64,000 nt of DNA. It comes from Streptomyces sp. NBC_00414. GTDB taxonomy: Bacteria; Actinomycetota; Actinomycetes; Streptomycetales; Streptomycetaceae. The translations under genes were made by a program, and so were the position numbers. Numbering within the stretch: the stretch's first letter is position 1; every line of letters starts with the position of its first letter. The stretch covers positions 6,696,001 to 6,760,000 of the forward strand of contig NZ_CP107935.1 in the NCBI RefSeq assembly GCF_036038375.1. The letters are read 5' to 3'. Under the pieces are notes generated by a model. It had not been told where the DNA came from. It did no database searches and saw only the letters and a program-made list of their open reading frames with translations. Shown piece by piece: positions 8,049-16,510 of this stretch.

Positions 8049-9371
8049 CTACAGCTCCCCCCGGACGGTGCCGTCGGCGGCCGGGGCCGCGCGGTGTTCC
8101 GCCACGAGCTTCTCCAGCAGCGGGACGACGTCGTTGGGGCTCGGCGTGCCCACCATCTCGCGGCGGATCCGCGCGCAGTTCTGTGCGAACGACGGCTCGT
8201 CCAGCAGCCGCAGCACGTGGTCGCGCAGGTCCTGCGCGGTGTAGTGGTCGACGTCGTGCAGGTACAGGCCCGCGCCGGTCTTCTCCAGCTGCTTCGCCTT
8301 GTGGATGGTGTCCCAGACCATGTCGGGCACGATCAGCTGCGGCACGCCGTGCGCCAGCGCGGTCTGGAAGGTGCCGGAGCCGCCGTGGTGGATGACCGCG
8401 GAGCAGGTCGGCAGCAGCGCGTTGAGGGGGACGAAGTCGACGGCGCGCACGTTGTCGGGGAGTTCGAGCCCCGCGAGCTGCTTCTCGTTGAGGGTCGCGA
8501 CCACCTCGACGTCCAGCTCCGCGAGCGCCGAGACGAGTTCGCCGATCGAGGCGCGGTCGCCGTCCAGCACCTCGCGGTGGGCCACCCCGAGGGTCAGACA
8601 GATCCGGCGCTTCTTCGGCGGCTCGTGCAGCCAGTCCGGGATGACGGCCTGACCGTTGTAGGGGATGTACCGCAGCGGCACGAACGGCTGCTTCACCGGG
8701 AACCGCATCGACGGCGGCACCGGGTCGATCGTCCACTGGCCGACCGCCACCTCCTCGTCGAACTCGGCGCCGTAGCGGCCGAGCGTCCAGGTCAGCCACT
8801 CGAGCAGCGGATCGTCCCGCTGCTCGGGCAGCCGCTCCGCCTGGAGGTCGAGGAAGGTCTCGCGCATCCGGCCCAGCAGGTCGAGCCCGAACAGCAGCCG
8901 GGCGTGGGCGGCGCCGGTGACCTTCGCGGCGACCGGTCCGGCGAAGGACAGGGTGTCCCAGACGACCAGGTCGGGCTGCCACTCGCGGCTGAACGCGACC
9001 AGGTCGTCGATCATGCGTTCCGGGCAGGAGTTCTGGAAGGCCATCGCCGTCATCGAGGTGAACACCCCGAGGACGTGGTCCCAGGTCAGCATCTCGGGAC
9101 GGGTCTCGGTCATGTCCATCCCGGCTTCCGCCTGGCTCTCCATGATCTCGGCGTCGTCGCCCAGGCCCTCGTTGACCCGCTGCATCTGCTCCTCCAGGAG
9201 CAGCGGCTCACCGACGCACACGGCGGTCAGTCCGGTACGGGTGATGTCCTCCGCCAGGTCCGGCTGGCTGGCGATCCGGACCTCGTGACCGGCGGTCTGG
9301 AGGGCCCAGGCCAGCGGGACCTGGGCATGCATATGGGACTTGGCGGCGAACGTGGTGAACAGGACCTTCAT
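8049..9371 (-). CDS. Activator-dependent anthracycline glycosyltransferase (AknS/DnrS type)
   Basis: 440-aa GT-B fold glycosyltransferase of family GT1. The C-terminal nucleotide-binding motif HHGGSGTFQTALAHGVPQ lies near residue 345; the N-terminus MKVLFTTFAAKSHMHAQVPL is the usual acceptor-domain start. Relatives AknS, DnrS and DesVII transfer an aminosugar to an aglycone and need a P450-like helper protein (AknT, DnrQ, DesVIII). No such helper gene is visible in the window, so it is expected outside or replaced. Probable reaction: attachment of the N-methylated aminosugar to C7 of the aglycone. It is the only glycosyltransferase seen here. Confidence 0.9.
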   Translation of the reverse strand: MKVLFTTFAAKSHMHAQVPLAWALQTAGHEVRIASQPDLAEDITRTGLTAVCVGEPLLLEEQMQRVNEGLGDDAEIMESQAEAGMDMTETRPEMLTWDHVLGVFTSMTAMAFQNSCPERMIDDLVAFSREWQPDLVVWDTLSFAGPVAAKVTGAAHARLLFGLDLLGRMRETFLDLQAERLPEQRDDPLLEWLTWTLGRYGAEFDEEVAVGQWTIDPVPPSMRFPVKQPFVPLRYIPYNGQAVIPDWLHEPPKKRRICLTLGVAHREVLDGDRASIGELVSALAELDVEVVATLNEKQLAGLELPDNVRAVDFVPLNALLPTCSAVIHHGGSGTFQTALAHGVPQLIVPDMVWDTIHKAKQLEKTGAGLYLHDVDHYTAQDLRDHVLRLLDEPSFAQNCARIRREMVGTPSPNDVVPLLEKLVAEHRAAPAADGTVRGEL

Positions 9372-9423
9372 CGATCTCCCTTTTCGCGAGTGGTGGAGCC
9401 GGCACTGTCCGGGGCGGCGGGCT

Positions 9424-10794
9424 TCACTGCCCGTCGTGGCCGACGTACCGGTGGTTCACCAGCCAGCCGTCGCCGTCGCCGTCTCCGTCCTCGTCGGAGA
9501 CGAGGACGTCCTGGCACGAGGTGCTCAGCCGGATCTCCGGAGCGGCGCCCGCCGCGGTGGACACGACCAGGGCGTCGTAGCCCGTGCGCACCGAACCGTC
9601 CGGGAACCGCCAGGCGGCCGGCAGGCCGAGCCAGTGCCTGCGCACCGTGCCGGCGGGCGCCGCGGGCCGGTTGCGCACCGCCGCCGCGATCGCCGCCCGG
9701 CCGCGCACCGGCTCGGTGAACGAGCTCTGGTCGAAGGTCCCGTCCTCGGTGAAGGTGGCCGCCCAGGCGTCTCCCTCGCCCTCGTCGAGGAGCCGCATCT
9801 GCCGGGCGTAGAACCGCTGGATCGAGGCGTACTCGGCGGGCGGCACCGGTTCGGCCTTCGCCCGCCCCTCCGCGTACTCCTTGGCGTGCCGCATGGTGAT
9901 CGTGCTGTTGCCGCCGAGCGCGTCCCGGATGAAGGTGCGGGCGTCGGCGGTGGTCGCGGAGGCACCGAGGACGCCGGTGACGGCCGCCGCGTTGACGACC
10001 ACGGTGTGCCGGGAGACGGCCACGCAGCCGGACGGGATCTCCCGCACCGTCCACTCCCCGGTGTGCACGGACATCAGGGCCGGGGTCTGCAGCTGCTTGT
10101 ACGCGATCCGCCCGTCGGGCAGGCAGATCCGTACCGAGGCCGTGGTGTGCGTCGAACCGTCGGGCGTGCGGGTGTCCATCTCCAGGTGCTGGACGTCGGG
10201 GGTGTCCTCCTTCAGCAGCACCCGGGCGACGTGCGGCAGCCGCTCCTGCCACTGCCCCGCGTCGTGCAGGAAGTCCCGTACCTCCTGGGCCGGGGCGTCG
10301 ATCCGCACCGAGTCCTCGAAGGTGTACGGCGCCTCGTCGGTGCCGGCGCGCAGCGCGGCGGACTCCAGCGCGGCCAGCTCGGCGCCGCTGTTGCGCTCGA
10401 TCGCCTCCAGGATCCAGCTGACGTTGCGCTCCAGGCCGTCGACCGCCTCGAAGTCGTGCAGAAGCCGGACCCGGCTGCCGCCGCCGGGCAGCGCCTCGAC
10501 GATCCACTCGCCGCCCATCGCGGCGACGGGGTCCTGGGAGACCTCCTGACGGAAGCGGATCCGCAGCCCGTCGCGGTCCAGGGTCCGCCGCGAGGTCCAG
10601 GACTTGACCTCGCCGTTGGCGGTGGCCCAGATCCGCAGCCGCTCCTCGTCGTCCGACCGCTCCAGATACTCCACGTGCAGGCTCGGCGGGAAGACGTACG
10701 GCCAGTCCTGTGCCCGCTCCACCAGGCCGAAGACGGCCTCCGGGGCGGCGGCCACCGTGATCGTGTGCTCGGTCGTGTGCACCTCGTGCGCCAT
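9424..10794 (-). CDS. Aromatase/cyclase didomain fused to a SnoaL-like domain
   Basis: 456-aa three-domain protein. Residues 1-150 and 155-310 are two SRPBCC (START-fold) domains, as in ActVII/DpsF-type bifunctional aromatase/cyclases of about 310 aa that close and aromatise the first ring. Residues ~320-456 add an NTF2-fold domain (FYARQMRLLDEGEGDAW, FTEDGTF, PVRGRAAI) paralogous to the free protein at 521-955. The fusion is unusual: ordinary family members end after the second SRPBCC domain. A short acidic tract (DEDGDGDGDG) precedes the last strand. ATG at 10794 has AGAGGGGAT upstream. Lies 47 bp after the ketoreductase in the same operon. The fused domain probably acts on the same tethered intermediate; its chemistry is not known. 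Confidence 0.9.
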   Translation of the reverse strand: MAHEVHTTEHTITVAAAPEAVFGLVERAQDWPYVFPPSLHVEYLERSDDEERLRIWATANGEVKSWTSRRTLDRDGLRIRFRQEVSQDPVAAMGGEWIVEALPGGGSRVRLLHDFEAVDGLERNVSWILEAIERNSGAELAALESAALRAGTDEAPYTFEDSVRIDAPAQEVRDFLHDAGQWQERLPHVARVLLKEDTPDVQHLEMDTRTPDGSTHTTASVRICLPDGRIAYKQLQTPALMSVHTGEWTVREIPSGCVAVSRHTVVVNAAAVTGVLGASATTADARTFIRDALGGNSTITMRHAKEYAEGRAKAEPVPPAEYASIQRFYARQMRLLDEGEGDAWAATFTEDGTFDQSSFTEPVRGRAAIAAAVRNRPAAPAGTVRRHWLGLPAAWRFPDGSVRTGYDALVVSTAAGAAPEIRLSTSCQDVLVSDEDGDGDGDGWLVNHRYVGHDGQ

Positions 10795-10841
10795 GCTGAT
10801 CCCCTCTGTCCGGCCGCGGCCGCGCACGGCCGGGCCCGCTG

Positions 10842-11627
10842 TCAGTAGTTGCCGAGCCCGCCGCAGACGTTCATCGCCTGGGCGGTGATCGACGCGGCCG
10901 TCGGGGAGAGCAGATAGCCGACGAGTCCGGCGACCTCGTCGGGCGTGGAGTAGCGGCCGAGGGGGATCTTCGCCTCGAACTTCTCCAGCACCTCGTCCTC
11001 GGTGATGTCCCAGGCGCCGGCGTAGCCCTGGCGCACCCGCTCGGCCATCGGCGTCTCGACGTAGCCGGGGCAGACGGCGTTGACGGTGATGCCGCTCTTC
11101 GCCAGCTCCAGGCCCAGGGCCTTGGTGAAGCCGACCACGCCGTGCTTCGACGCCGAGTACGGCGCTCCCAGTGCCACGCCCTGCTTGCCGCCCGTGGAGG
11201 CGATGTTGACGATCCGTCCGGCGCCCTGCTCCAGCATCCCGCCGGTCGTGAGCACCTCGCGGGTCATCCGGAAGACGCTGTTGAGGTTGGTCTCGATCAC
11301 GTCGAGCCACAGCTCGTCGGGTATCTGCGCGGTGTGGCCGCCACCGCTGCGGCCGGCGTTGTTCACCAGGGCGTCGACGGGGCCGAAGCGGTCCCTGGCC
11401 TCCTGGACGAAGGCGCGTACCCGCGCGGTGTCTCTCACGTCGCAGGAGGCGCCGTCGACGTCGAGGCCGGCCTCCCGCAACTCCTTGACGGTGTGGGCGA
11501 CCCGGTCGCCGTCGCGGGCGCAGACGAAGACCCGCGCACCGCCCTCGGCCAGGCTCCGGGCCACGGCGAGACCGATGCCGCTGGTGGCCCCGGTGACGAT
11601 GGCGACGCGTTCTGCTCCTTGCGGCAT
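10842..11627 (-). CDS. Type II polyketide C9 ketoreductase (ActIII/DpsE type)
   Basis: 261-aa SDR. NADPH motif TGATSGIGLAVA near residue 12, NNAGRSGGG near 94, catalytic PYSASKHGVVGFTKALGLE near 160, and GITVNAVCPGYVETPM near 188. This combination is diagnostic of the C9 ketoreductase that reduces the nascent poly-beta-ketone and directs first-ring closure between C7 and C12. First gene of the minus-strand operon that continues into the aromatase/cyclase and sugar genes; transcribed divergently from the oxygenase/PKS operon. Confidence 0.95.
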   Translation of the reverse strand: MPQGAERVAIVTGATSGIGLAVARSLAEGGARVFVCARDGDRVAHTVKELREAGLDVDGASCDVRDTARVRAFVQEARDRFGPVDALVNNAGRSGGGHTAQIPDELWLDVIETNLNSVFRMTREVLTTGGMLEQGAGRIVNIASTGGKQGVALGAPYSASKHGVVGFTKALGLELAKSGITVNAVCPGYVETPMAERVRQGYAGAWDITEDEVLEKFEAKIPLGRYSTPDEVAGLVGYLLSPTAASITAQAMNVCGGLGNY

Positions 11628-11652
11628 GACGGCTCCTCAGCGGTCCCTGCGG

Positions 11653-11752
11653 GGTGTCTGCGACGGGTGTCGGTGGTGGATGTCCTGGATGCCCGTGGTG
11701 GATGCCCGTGGTGGATGTCCGTGGTGGGTGTCCGCGACGGGTGTCGGACGAC
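11653..11752. repeat. 13-bp tandem repeat array upstream of the ketoreductase
   Basis: Seven near-identical 13-bp units of the form GATGCCCGTGGTG or GGTGTCCGCGACG, with one 9-bp truncated unit (11679-11687). It starts 25 bp upstream of the ketoreductase ATG and would lie in its 5' leader. The spacer 11628-11967 (340 bp) also holds three SARP-like heptads and, at 11914-11947, three 10-bp units CCGGGCAACA; no gene was seen in it. Confidence 0.85.
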
Positions 11753-11762
11753 TGCGAGGGTT

Positions 11763-11791
11763 TCAGCGGCCGCTCGAATCGCGCTCGACCC
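11763..11791 (+). promoter_or_regulatory. Candidate SARP heptads between ketoreductase and PKS operons
   Basis: TCAGCGG (11763), TCGAATC (11774) and TCGACCC (11785) lie at exact 11-bp steps in the divergent spacer of the two core operons. TCGA-type heptads are the form recognised by DnrI-class SARPs. The set is shorter than that at 18999-19093 and could arise by chance in GC-rich DNA, so confidence is moderate. Confidence 0.4.
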
Positions 11792-11967
11792 GCGGCCCGG
11801 CCCGGGCTCCAGTGGCCTTCCACCCGCCTGCGAGACCAGGCACGCAGCTTGGAACGACACGAACGACCGCACGATGTCAAGCGATGCCGGGTCACACGAA
11901 CGGGTCAAAAAGAGACCGGGCAACACCGGGCAATACCGGGCAACACCGTTGAACGAGGAGGCCATTG

Positions 11968-12381
11968 ATGACGGATCACGAGCCAGACGCCAAGGAGGCC
12001 GGCGCCGTGACCTTCGTGAACACCTTCACCGTGCACGCCGAACCCGAGGTGTTCGAGAAGGAGTTCGCGCGGACGTCCGAGTTCATGGCACGGCAGCCGG
12101 GCTTCGTCCGGCACACACTCTCCCGGCACGCGGAGCGGCCCGGCCAGTACGTCAACGTCGCCGAGTGGAGGGACGCCGCCTCGTTCCGCGCGGCCGTCTC
12201 GCACGCCGACTTCCAGCCGCACGCCGGTGCGCTGCGCGCCCTGAGCGAAAGTCGGCCGGAACTCTATCTGGCACGGCTGCGCCGCGACGGCGGTACGTCT
12301 CCCGAGGGCCCGGCGCTCGACGGTCCGGCGGCCGAGCGTCCAGTGGCCGACGGTCCGGCCGTCGCGGGGAGCGGGACATGA
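11968..12381 (+). CDS. Antibiotic biosynthesis monooxygenase (ABM family, anthrone oxygenase)
   Basis: 137-aa protein with one ABM dimeric alpha-beta-barrel domain (residues ~12-105): NTFTVHAEPEVFEKEF, FMARQPGFVRHTL, YVNVAEWRDAASFRAAV. Relatives SnoaB, AknX, DnrG and ActVA-ORF6 are cofactor-free oxygenases that turn the anthrone into the anthraquinone. The last ~30 residues are a low-complexity Pro/Ala/Gly tail (repeats of DGPA). ATG at 11968 follows GAGGAG by 7 bp; the TTG immediately before it is less likely. The stop overlaps the KS-alpha start (ATGA), so it leads the PKS operon by translational coupling. Confidence 0.88.
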   Translation: MTDHEPDAKEAGAVTFVNTFTVHAEPEVFEKEFARTSEFMARQPGFVRHTLSRHAERPGQYVNVAEWRDAASFRAAVSHADFQPHAGALRALSESRPELYLARLRRDGGTSPEGPALDGPAAERPVADGPAVAGSGT

Positions 12382-13649
12382 CCGCCCGACGGGTGGTGAT
12401 CACCGGACTCGGAGTCATCGCCCCGGGCGGCATCGGCACGAAGGCCTTCTGGGAACGCATCGTCTCCGGCGTCTCCGCGACCAGGACCATCACGGCCTTC
12501 GACCCGGCGCCGTTCCGCTCCCGGATGGCCGCCGAGTGCGACTTCGACGGAGCCCGTCACGGCCTTTCGGCCCGGGACACCGCCCGGCTGGACCGCGCCT
12601 CCCAGTTCGCCCTGGTCGCCGCCCGCGAGGCGATCGCCGACAGCGGCGTCGAGATCGACGCGAGCAACGCGCACCGGACCGGCGTCAGCCTCGGCTCCGC
12701 CGTCGGCTGCACGCTGAAACTGGAGGAGGAGTACGTCGCGCGCAGCGACGGCGGCAAGCAGTGGCTGGTCGACCACGCGGCGGGCACCCCGTACCTGTAC
12801 GACTACTTCGTGCCCAGCTCGATGGCCGCGGAGGTCGCCTGGGAGGCCGGCGCAGAGGGCCCGGCCGCACTCGTCTCGGCGGGCTGCACCTCCGGCCTCG
12901 ACTCCCTCGGGCACGCCGTCGAACTCATCCGTGAGGGCAGTGCCGACATCATGATCGCCGGGGGCAGCGACGCCCCCATCGCGCCGATCACCGTGGCCTG
13001 CTTCGACGCCATCAAGGCCACCTCGCCGCGCAACGACACCCCGGACCACGCCTCCAGGCCCTTCGACCGGACCCGCAGCGGCTTCGTCCTGGGCGAGGGC
13101 GCCGCGGTCCTCGTACTGGAGGAGCGGGAGTCGGCCCTGCGGCGCGGCGCGCAGGTGTACGCCGAGATCGCCGGGTTCGCCGCGCGCGCCAACGCCCACC
13201 ACATGACCGGGCTGCGCCCCGACGGCCTGGAGATGGCCGCCGCCATCACCGGAGCGCTCGACGACGCCCGCATCGACCGCGAGGCCGTCGGCTACGTCAA
13301 CGCGCACGGTACGGCCACCCGGCAGAACGACATCCACGAGACGGCCGCCATCAAGCACAGCCTGGGCGAGCACGCCCACCGGGTCCCGGTCAGCTCCATC
13401 AAGGCGGTCATCGGCCACTCGCTGGGTGCGGTCGGCTCCATCGAGGCCGCCGCCTCCGCCCTGGTGATCCGGCACGGCGTGATACCCCCCACCGCGGGCC
13501 TGCACGAGCCGGACCCCCAACTCGACCTCGACTACGTGCCGTTGACCGCCCGCGACCAGCCCACCGACACCGTACTGACGGTGGGCAGCGGCTTCGGCGG
13601 CTTCCAGAGCGCGATGGTGCTCACCGCATCGGAAGGCAGGCGCCCATGA
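12378..13649 (+). CDS. Type II PKS ketosynthase alpha
   Basis: 423-aa beta-ketoacyl synthase of the minimal PKS. The active-site cysteine is residue 170 in SAGCTSGLDSLGHA; catalytic histidines are in VNAHGTATRQND and VIGHSLGAVGS. With KS-beta and the ACP it builds the poly-beta-ketone by repeated malonyl condensation. Strong agreement with DpsA/AknB/SnoaA-type enzymes. Start and stop overlap the flanking genes by 4 bp (ATGA), a hallmark of the KS-alpha/KS-beta pair. Confidence 0.98.
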   Translation: MTARRVVITGLGVIAPGGIGTKAFWERIVSGVSATRTITAFDPAPFRSRMAAECDFDGARHGLSARDTARLDRASQFALVAAREAIADSGVEIDASNAHRTGVSLGSAVGCTLKLEEEYVARSDGGKQWLVDHAAGTPYLYDYFVPSSMAAEVAWEAGAEGPAALVSAGCTSGLDSLGHAVELIREGSADIMIAGGSDAPIAPITVACFDAIKATSPRNDTPDHASRPFDRTRSGFVLGEGAAVLVLEERESALRRGAQVYAEIAGFAARANAHHMTGLRPDGLEMAAAITGALDDARIDREAVGYVNAHGTATRQNDIHETAAIKHSLGEHAHRVPVSSIKAVIGHSLGAVGSIEAAASALVIRHGVIPPTAGLHEPDPQLDLDYVPLTARDQPTDTVLTVGSGFGGFQSAMVLTASEGRRP

Positions 13650-14902
13650 CCACCGTGCCCATGACCGCCGGGCCGAGGACCACGGCGTCCGGGACCGCCA
13701 GGGCCGTGGTCACCGGAGTAGGCGTGCTCGCGCCCAACGGGATCGGGGCCGAGGAGTACTGGTCGGCGACCCTGCGCGGGGAGAGCGGCATCGGTCGCAT
13801 CACCCGCTTCGACCCCTCCTCGTACCCCTCCCGGCTGGCCGGCGAGATCACCGACTTCTCGGTGCGCGACCACGTCCCCAGCCGTCTCGTGCCGCAGACC
13901 GACCGCACCACGCAGTTCGCCCTCGCGGGCTCCGACCGGGCGCTCGCGGACGCCGGGCTGAGCGCCGAGAGCCTGCCCGCGGACGAGCGCGGGGTGGTGA
14001 CCGCCAGCGCCTCCGGCGGGTTCGAGTTCGGCCAGCGCGAACTGGGCCACCTGTGGGGCAAGGACCCCAAGCACGTCAGCGCGTACATGTCCTTCGCCTG
14101 GTTCTACGCGGTCAACTCGGGCCAGGTGTCCATCCGGCACGATCTGCGCGGGCCCACCGGAGTCCTCGTCACCGACCAGGCGGGCGGACTCGACGCGGTC
14201 GCGCAGGCCAGGCGCCGTATCCGCAAGGGCACTCCGCTGATGCTGACGGGCGGCATGGACGCCTCGCTGTGTCCGTACGGCCTCGCCGCGCAGATCTCCG
14301 CCGGGATCCTCAGCGAGAGCGAGGACCCGACCCGCGCCTATCTGCCCTTCGACGCCGCCGCCAACGGGCATGTGCCGGGCGAGGGCGGGGCGATCCTCAC
14401 CCTGGAGGACGCGGAGCGGGCCCGGCAGCGCGGGGCGCGCGTGTACGGGGAGATCAGCGGGTACGCCGCCACCTTCGACCCCCGCCCTGGCTCGGGCCGG
14501 CCGTCCAACCTGGAGCGGGCCGTCCGGGGAGCGCTGGCCGACGCCGGTCTGCGCGCCGAGGACATCGCGTTCGTCCTCGCGGACGGCGCCGGTGAACCGG
14601 AACCCGACCGCGTCGAGGCACAGGCCCTGACCGCGGTCTTCGGGCCCGGCGGTGTACCGGTCACGGTCCCCAAGACCATGACGGGACGCCTCTACTCGGG
14701 CGCCGCACCGCTGGACCTGGTCACGGCCCTGTTCGGCCTGCGGGACGGCGTGGTCCCGCCGACGGTCCACGTCGAGGAGACGACGGGCCACGACATCGAC
14801 CTGGTGACCGGTGCTCCCCGCCCCGTCACGGGGGACGCCGCGCTGGTACTGGCGCGGGGCCGCGGGGGCTTCAACAGCGCCATGGTCGTACGCGGCCCGT
14901 AG
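13646..14902 (+). CDS. Type II PKS chain length factor (ketosynthase beta)
   Basis: 418-aa KS-beta. The active-site cysteine is replaced by glutamine (residue 178, in VTDQAGGLDAV), the classical mark of a chain length factor, which decarboxylates malonyl-ACP and sets chain length. The family framework is intact: AFVL-like region FVLADGAGEP, PKTMTGRLYSGAAP and GGFNSAMVV. For an anthracycline a decaketide (C20-21) is expected. Its 3' end has been tandemly copied: see the repeat at 14884-14953. Confidence 0.97.
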   Translation: MTTVPMTAGPRTTASGTARAVVTGVGVLAPNGIGAEEYWSATLRGESGIGRITRFDPSSYPSRLAGEITDFSVRDHVPSRLVPQTDRTTQFALAGSDRALADAGLSAESLPADERGVVTASASGGFEFGQRELGHLWGKDPKHVSAYMSFAWFYAVNSGQVSIRHDLRGPTGVLVTDQAGGLDAVAQARRRIRKGTPLMLTGGMDASLCPYGLAAQISAGILSESEDPTRAYLPFDAAANGHVPGEGGAILTLEDAERARQRGARVYGEISGYAATFDPRPGSGRPSNLERAVRGALADAGLRAEDIAFVLADGAGEPEPDRVEAQALTAVFGPGGVPVTVPKTMTGRLYSGAAPLDLVTALFGLRDGVVPPTVHVEETTGHDIDLVTGAPRPVTGDAALVLARGRGGFNSAMVVRGP

Positions 14903-14953
14903 CGCCTTGGCCGTACGCGGCTCGCAGCGCCTTGGTCGTACGCGGCCCGTCGG
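14884..14953. repeat. 25-bp repeat copying the KS-beta stop-codon region
   Basis: The last codons of KS-beta plus stop (GGTCGTACGCGGCCCGTAG) are followed by two degenerate tandem copies, units at 14884-14908, 14909-14933 and 14934-14953. Suggests local slippage or unequal duplication at the gene end. It lengthens the spacer to the ACP gene. Confidence 0.8.
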
Positions 14954-14972
14954 CGGCCTGAGACCCGCCCAC

Positions 14973-15025
14973 CATCACCCCACGCATCACCACCCCACGC
15001 ATCACCACCCCACGCACCACCACCC
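14973..15025. repeat. 15-bp tandem repeat before the ACP gene
   Basis: Units CATCACCACCCCACG at 14985-14999 and 15000-15014, with a 12-bp version at 14973-14984 and a degenerate unit after 15014. C-rich, low in G on the plus strand, therefore probably unstructured in mRNA. It ends just before the AGGAG of the ACP gene. Confidence 0.8.
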
Positions 15026-15041
15026 ATCGAAGGAGAATGTC

Positions 15042-15317
15042 ATGTCCGCTTTCACCACCGACGACCTGTTCAAGATCATGCGTGAGTGCGCAGGCGAGGA
15101 GGAGGCCGTCGACCTGTCGAGCGCCGCCGCGGACCAGGAGTTCGCCCTGCTCGGCTACGACTCGCTGGCCCTCATGGAGGCGATCAGCAGGGTGGAGCGC
15201 GGCTACGGGATCACGCTGCCCGAGGAGACTCTCGGCGACGCGCTGACCCCCGCGGCGTTCGTCGCCGCCGTGAACACCGCGATCGCCGACCGTATGCCCG
15301 CGGCGGGGGCCGCCTGA
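15042..15317 (+). CDS. Type II PKS acyl carrier protein
   Basis: 91-aa acyl carrier protein. The phosphopantetheine attachment serine is residue 41 in LLGYDSLALMEAISRVE; the D-S-L signature and helix II are intact. It carries the growing polyketide between KS-alpha/KS-beta and the tailoring enzymes. AGGAG lies 7 bp before ATG. Its stop overlaps the next start by one base (TGATG). Confidence 0.96.
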   Translation: MSAFTTDDLFKIMRECAGEEEAVDLSSAAADQEFALLGYDSLALMEAISRVERGYGITLPEETLGDALTPAAFVAAVNTAIADRMPAAGAA

Positions 15318-16510
15318 TGACCGAGGCGGGCCCCGGCGCCCAGGGAGCTCCCGCCGCGGAGGTCCCGGCGCCGGACATCCGGATCGCGGGGTGCGCGGTC
15401 TGGCTGCCGCCCCGCACCCCGGTCGCGGACGCCGTCGCGGCCGGACTGTGCGACGAGGCCCTGGCCAGGACCACCGGCATGCTGTCGGTGGCCGTGGCGC
15501 AGGACGAGCCGGCGCCCGAGATGGCGGCCCGCGCGGCCCGGACCGCCCTTGAGCGGTCCGGCTTCCGGCGGCCCGGCTCCGACGGCGCTCCCGGCTCCGG
15601 CGATGTCTCCGGAGCCGTCGCTCCCGGCTCCGGCGACGTGTCGCTGATCCTGCACGCCAGCTTCTTCTACCAGGGCCACGACCTGTGGGCGCCCGCCTCG
15701 TACGTCCAGCGCACCGCCGTCGGCAACCAGTGCCCCGCGATCGAGGTCGGCCAGGTCTCCAACGGAGGCATGGCCGGGCTCGGGCTCGCGGTCGACCACC
15801 TGCGGGCGGGGCCGGCGGCCGGGGAGCCCGACCGGCGGGTCCTGCTGACGACCGGTGACGCCTTCCGCCCGCCCGGCTTCGACCGCTGGCGCAGCGACTC
15901 GGGCACCTTCTACGGGGACGGGGGCACCGCCCTCGTCCTGTCCTCGCGGGAGGGCTTCGCCCGGATCCGTGGCCTGGCCACCGTCTCCGTGCCGGAGCTG
16001 GAGGGGATGCACCGCGGTGACGACCCGTTCGGCCACGCCCCGTTCGGCCACCGGCCGGTCGTCGACCTGGACGCCTGCAAGAAGGACTTCCTCGCCACCC
16101 ACCGGGTGCCTCAGGTGATCGCGGCGAGCGGGGCCGCGCAGGACCTGGCCGTCGAGCGGGCCCTCGCCGCCGCGGGCGTCACGCTCGCCGACGTCGACCG
16201 CTTCGTCCTTCCCCACCTGGGCCGCAAGCGGCTGCGGGCCGGGCACCTCGCCCGGTTCGGGATCGCGGAGGAGCGCACCACCTGGGAGTGGAGCCGCGGC
16301 ATCGGGCACCTCGGCGCCGGCGACCAGATCGCCGGGTTCGACCACCTGGTCGGCTCCGGGAGCCTGGGCGCCGGGGACCTCGTCGTGTGGATGAGCGTGG
16401 GCGCCGGGTTCACCTACTCCTGCGCGGTCGTCGAAATGCTGGAACGCCCTCACTGGGCGGCCACGACATCCACGGCACCACCCCCGACCTCCGCAGGAGA
16501 CGCCGCATGA
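15317..16510 (+). CDS. KSIII-like starter-unit enzyme with Ser in place of Cys (DpsC/AknE2 type)
   Basis: 397-aa thiolase-fold protein related to FabH. At the position of the catalytic cysteine it has Ser148 (AIEVGQVSNGG aligns with the FabH segment around the active Cys). His300 of LPHLGRK is retained, and the FabH asparagine position reads His331 in GHLGAGDQ. The daunorubicin enzyme DpsC also uses serine and selects propionyl-CoA as starter, so this gene predicts a non-acetate, probably propionate-primed, anthracycline. Residues ~75-100 hold an extra Gly/Ser/Pro-rich loop (PGSGDVSGAVAPGSGDVS) with an internal repeat. Overlaps the acyltransferase start by 4 bp. Confidence 0.9.
   Translation: MTEAGPGAQGAPAAEVPAPDIRIAGCAVWLPPRTPVADAVAAGLCDEALARTTGMLSVAVAQDEPAPEMAARAARTALERSGFRRPGSDGAPGSGDVSGAVAPGSGDVSLILHASFFYQGHDLWAPASYVQRTAVGNQCPAIEVGQVSNGGMAGLGLAVDHLRAGPAAGEPDRRVLLTTGDAFRPPGFDRWRSDSGTFYGDGGTALVLSSREGFARIRGLATVSVPELEGMHRGDDPFGHAPFGHRPVVDLDACKKDFLATHRVPQVIAASGAAQDLAVERALAAAGVTLADVDRFVLPHLGRKRLRAGHLARFGIAEERTTWEWSRGIGHLGAGDQIAGFDHLVGSGSLGAGDLVVWMSVGAGFTYSCAVVEMLERPHWAATTSTAPPPTSAGDAA

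Noticed and set aside
11142..12377. Long open extension upstream of KS-alpha
   Set aside because: KS homology begins exactly at ATG 12378, which overlaps the stop of the oxygenase gene; the extension only reads through the ABM gene in the wrong frame.
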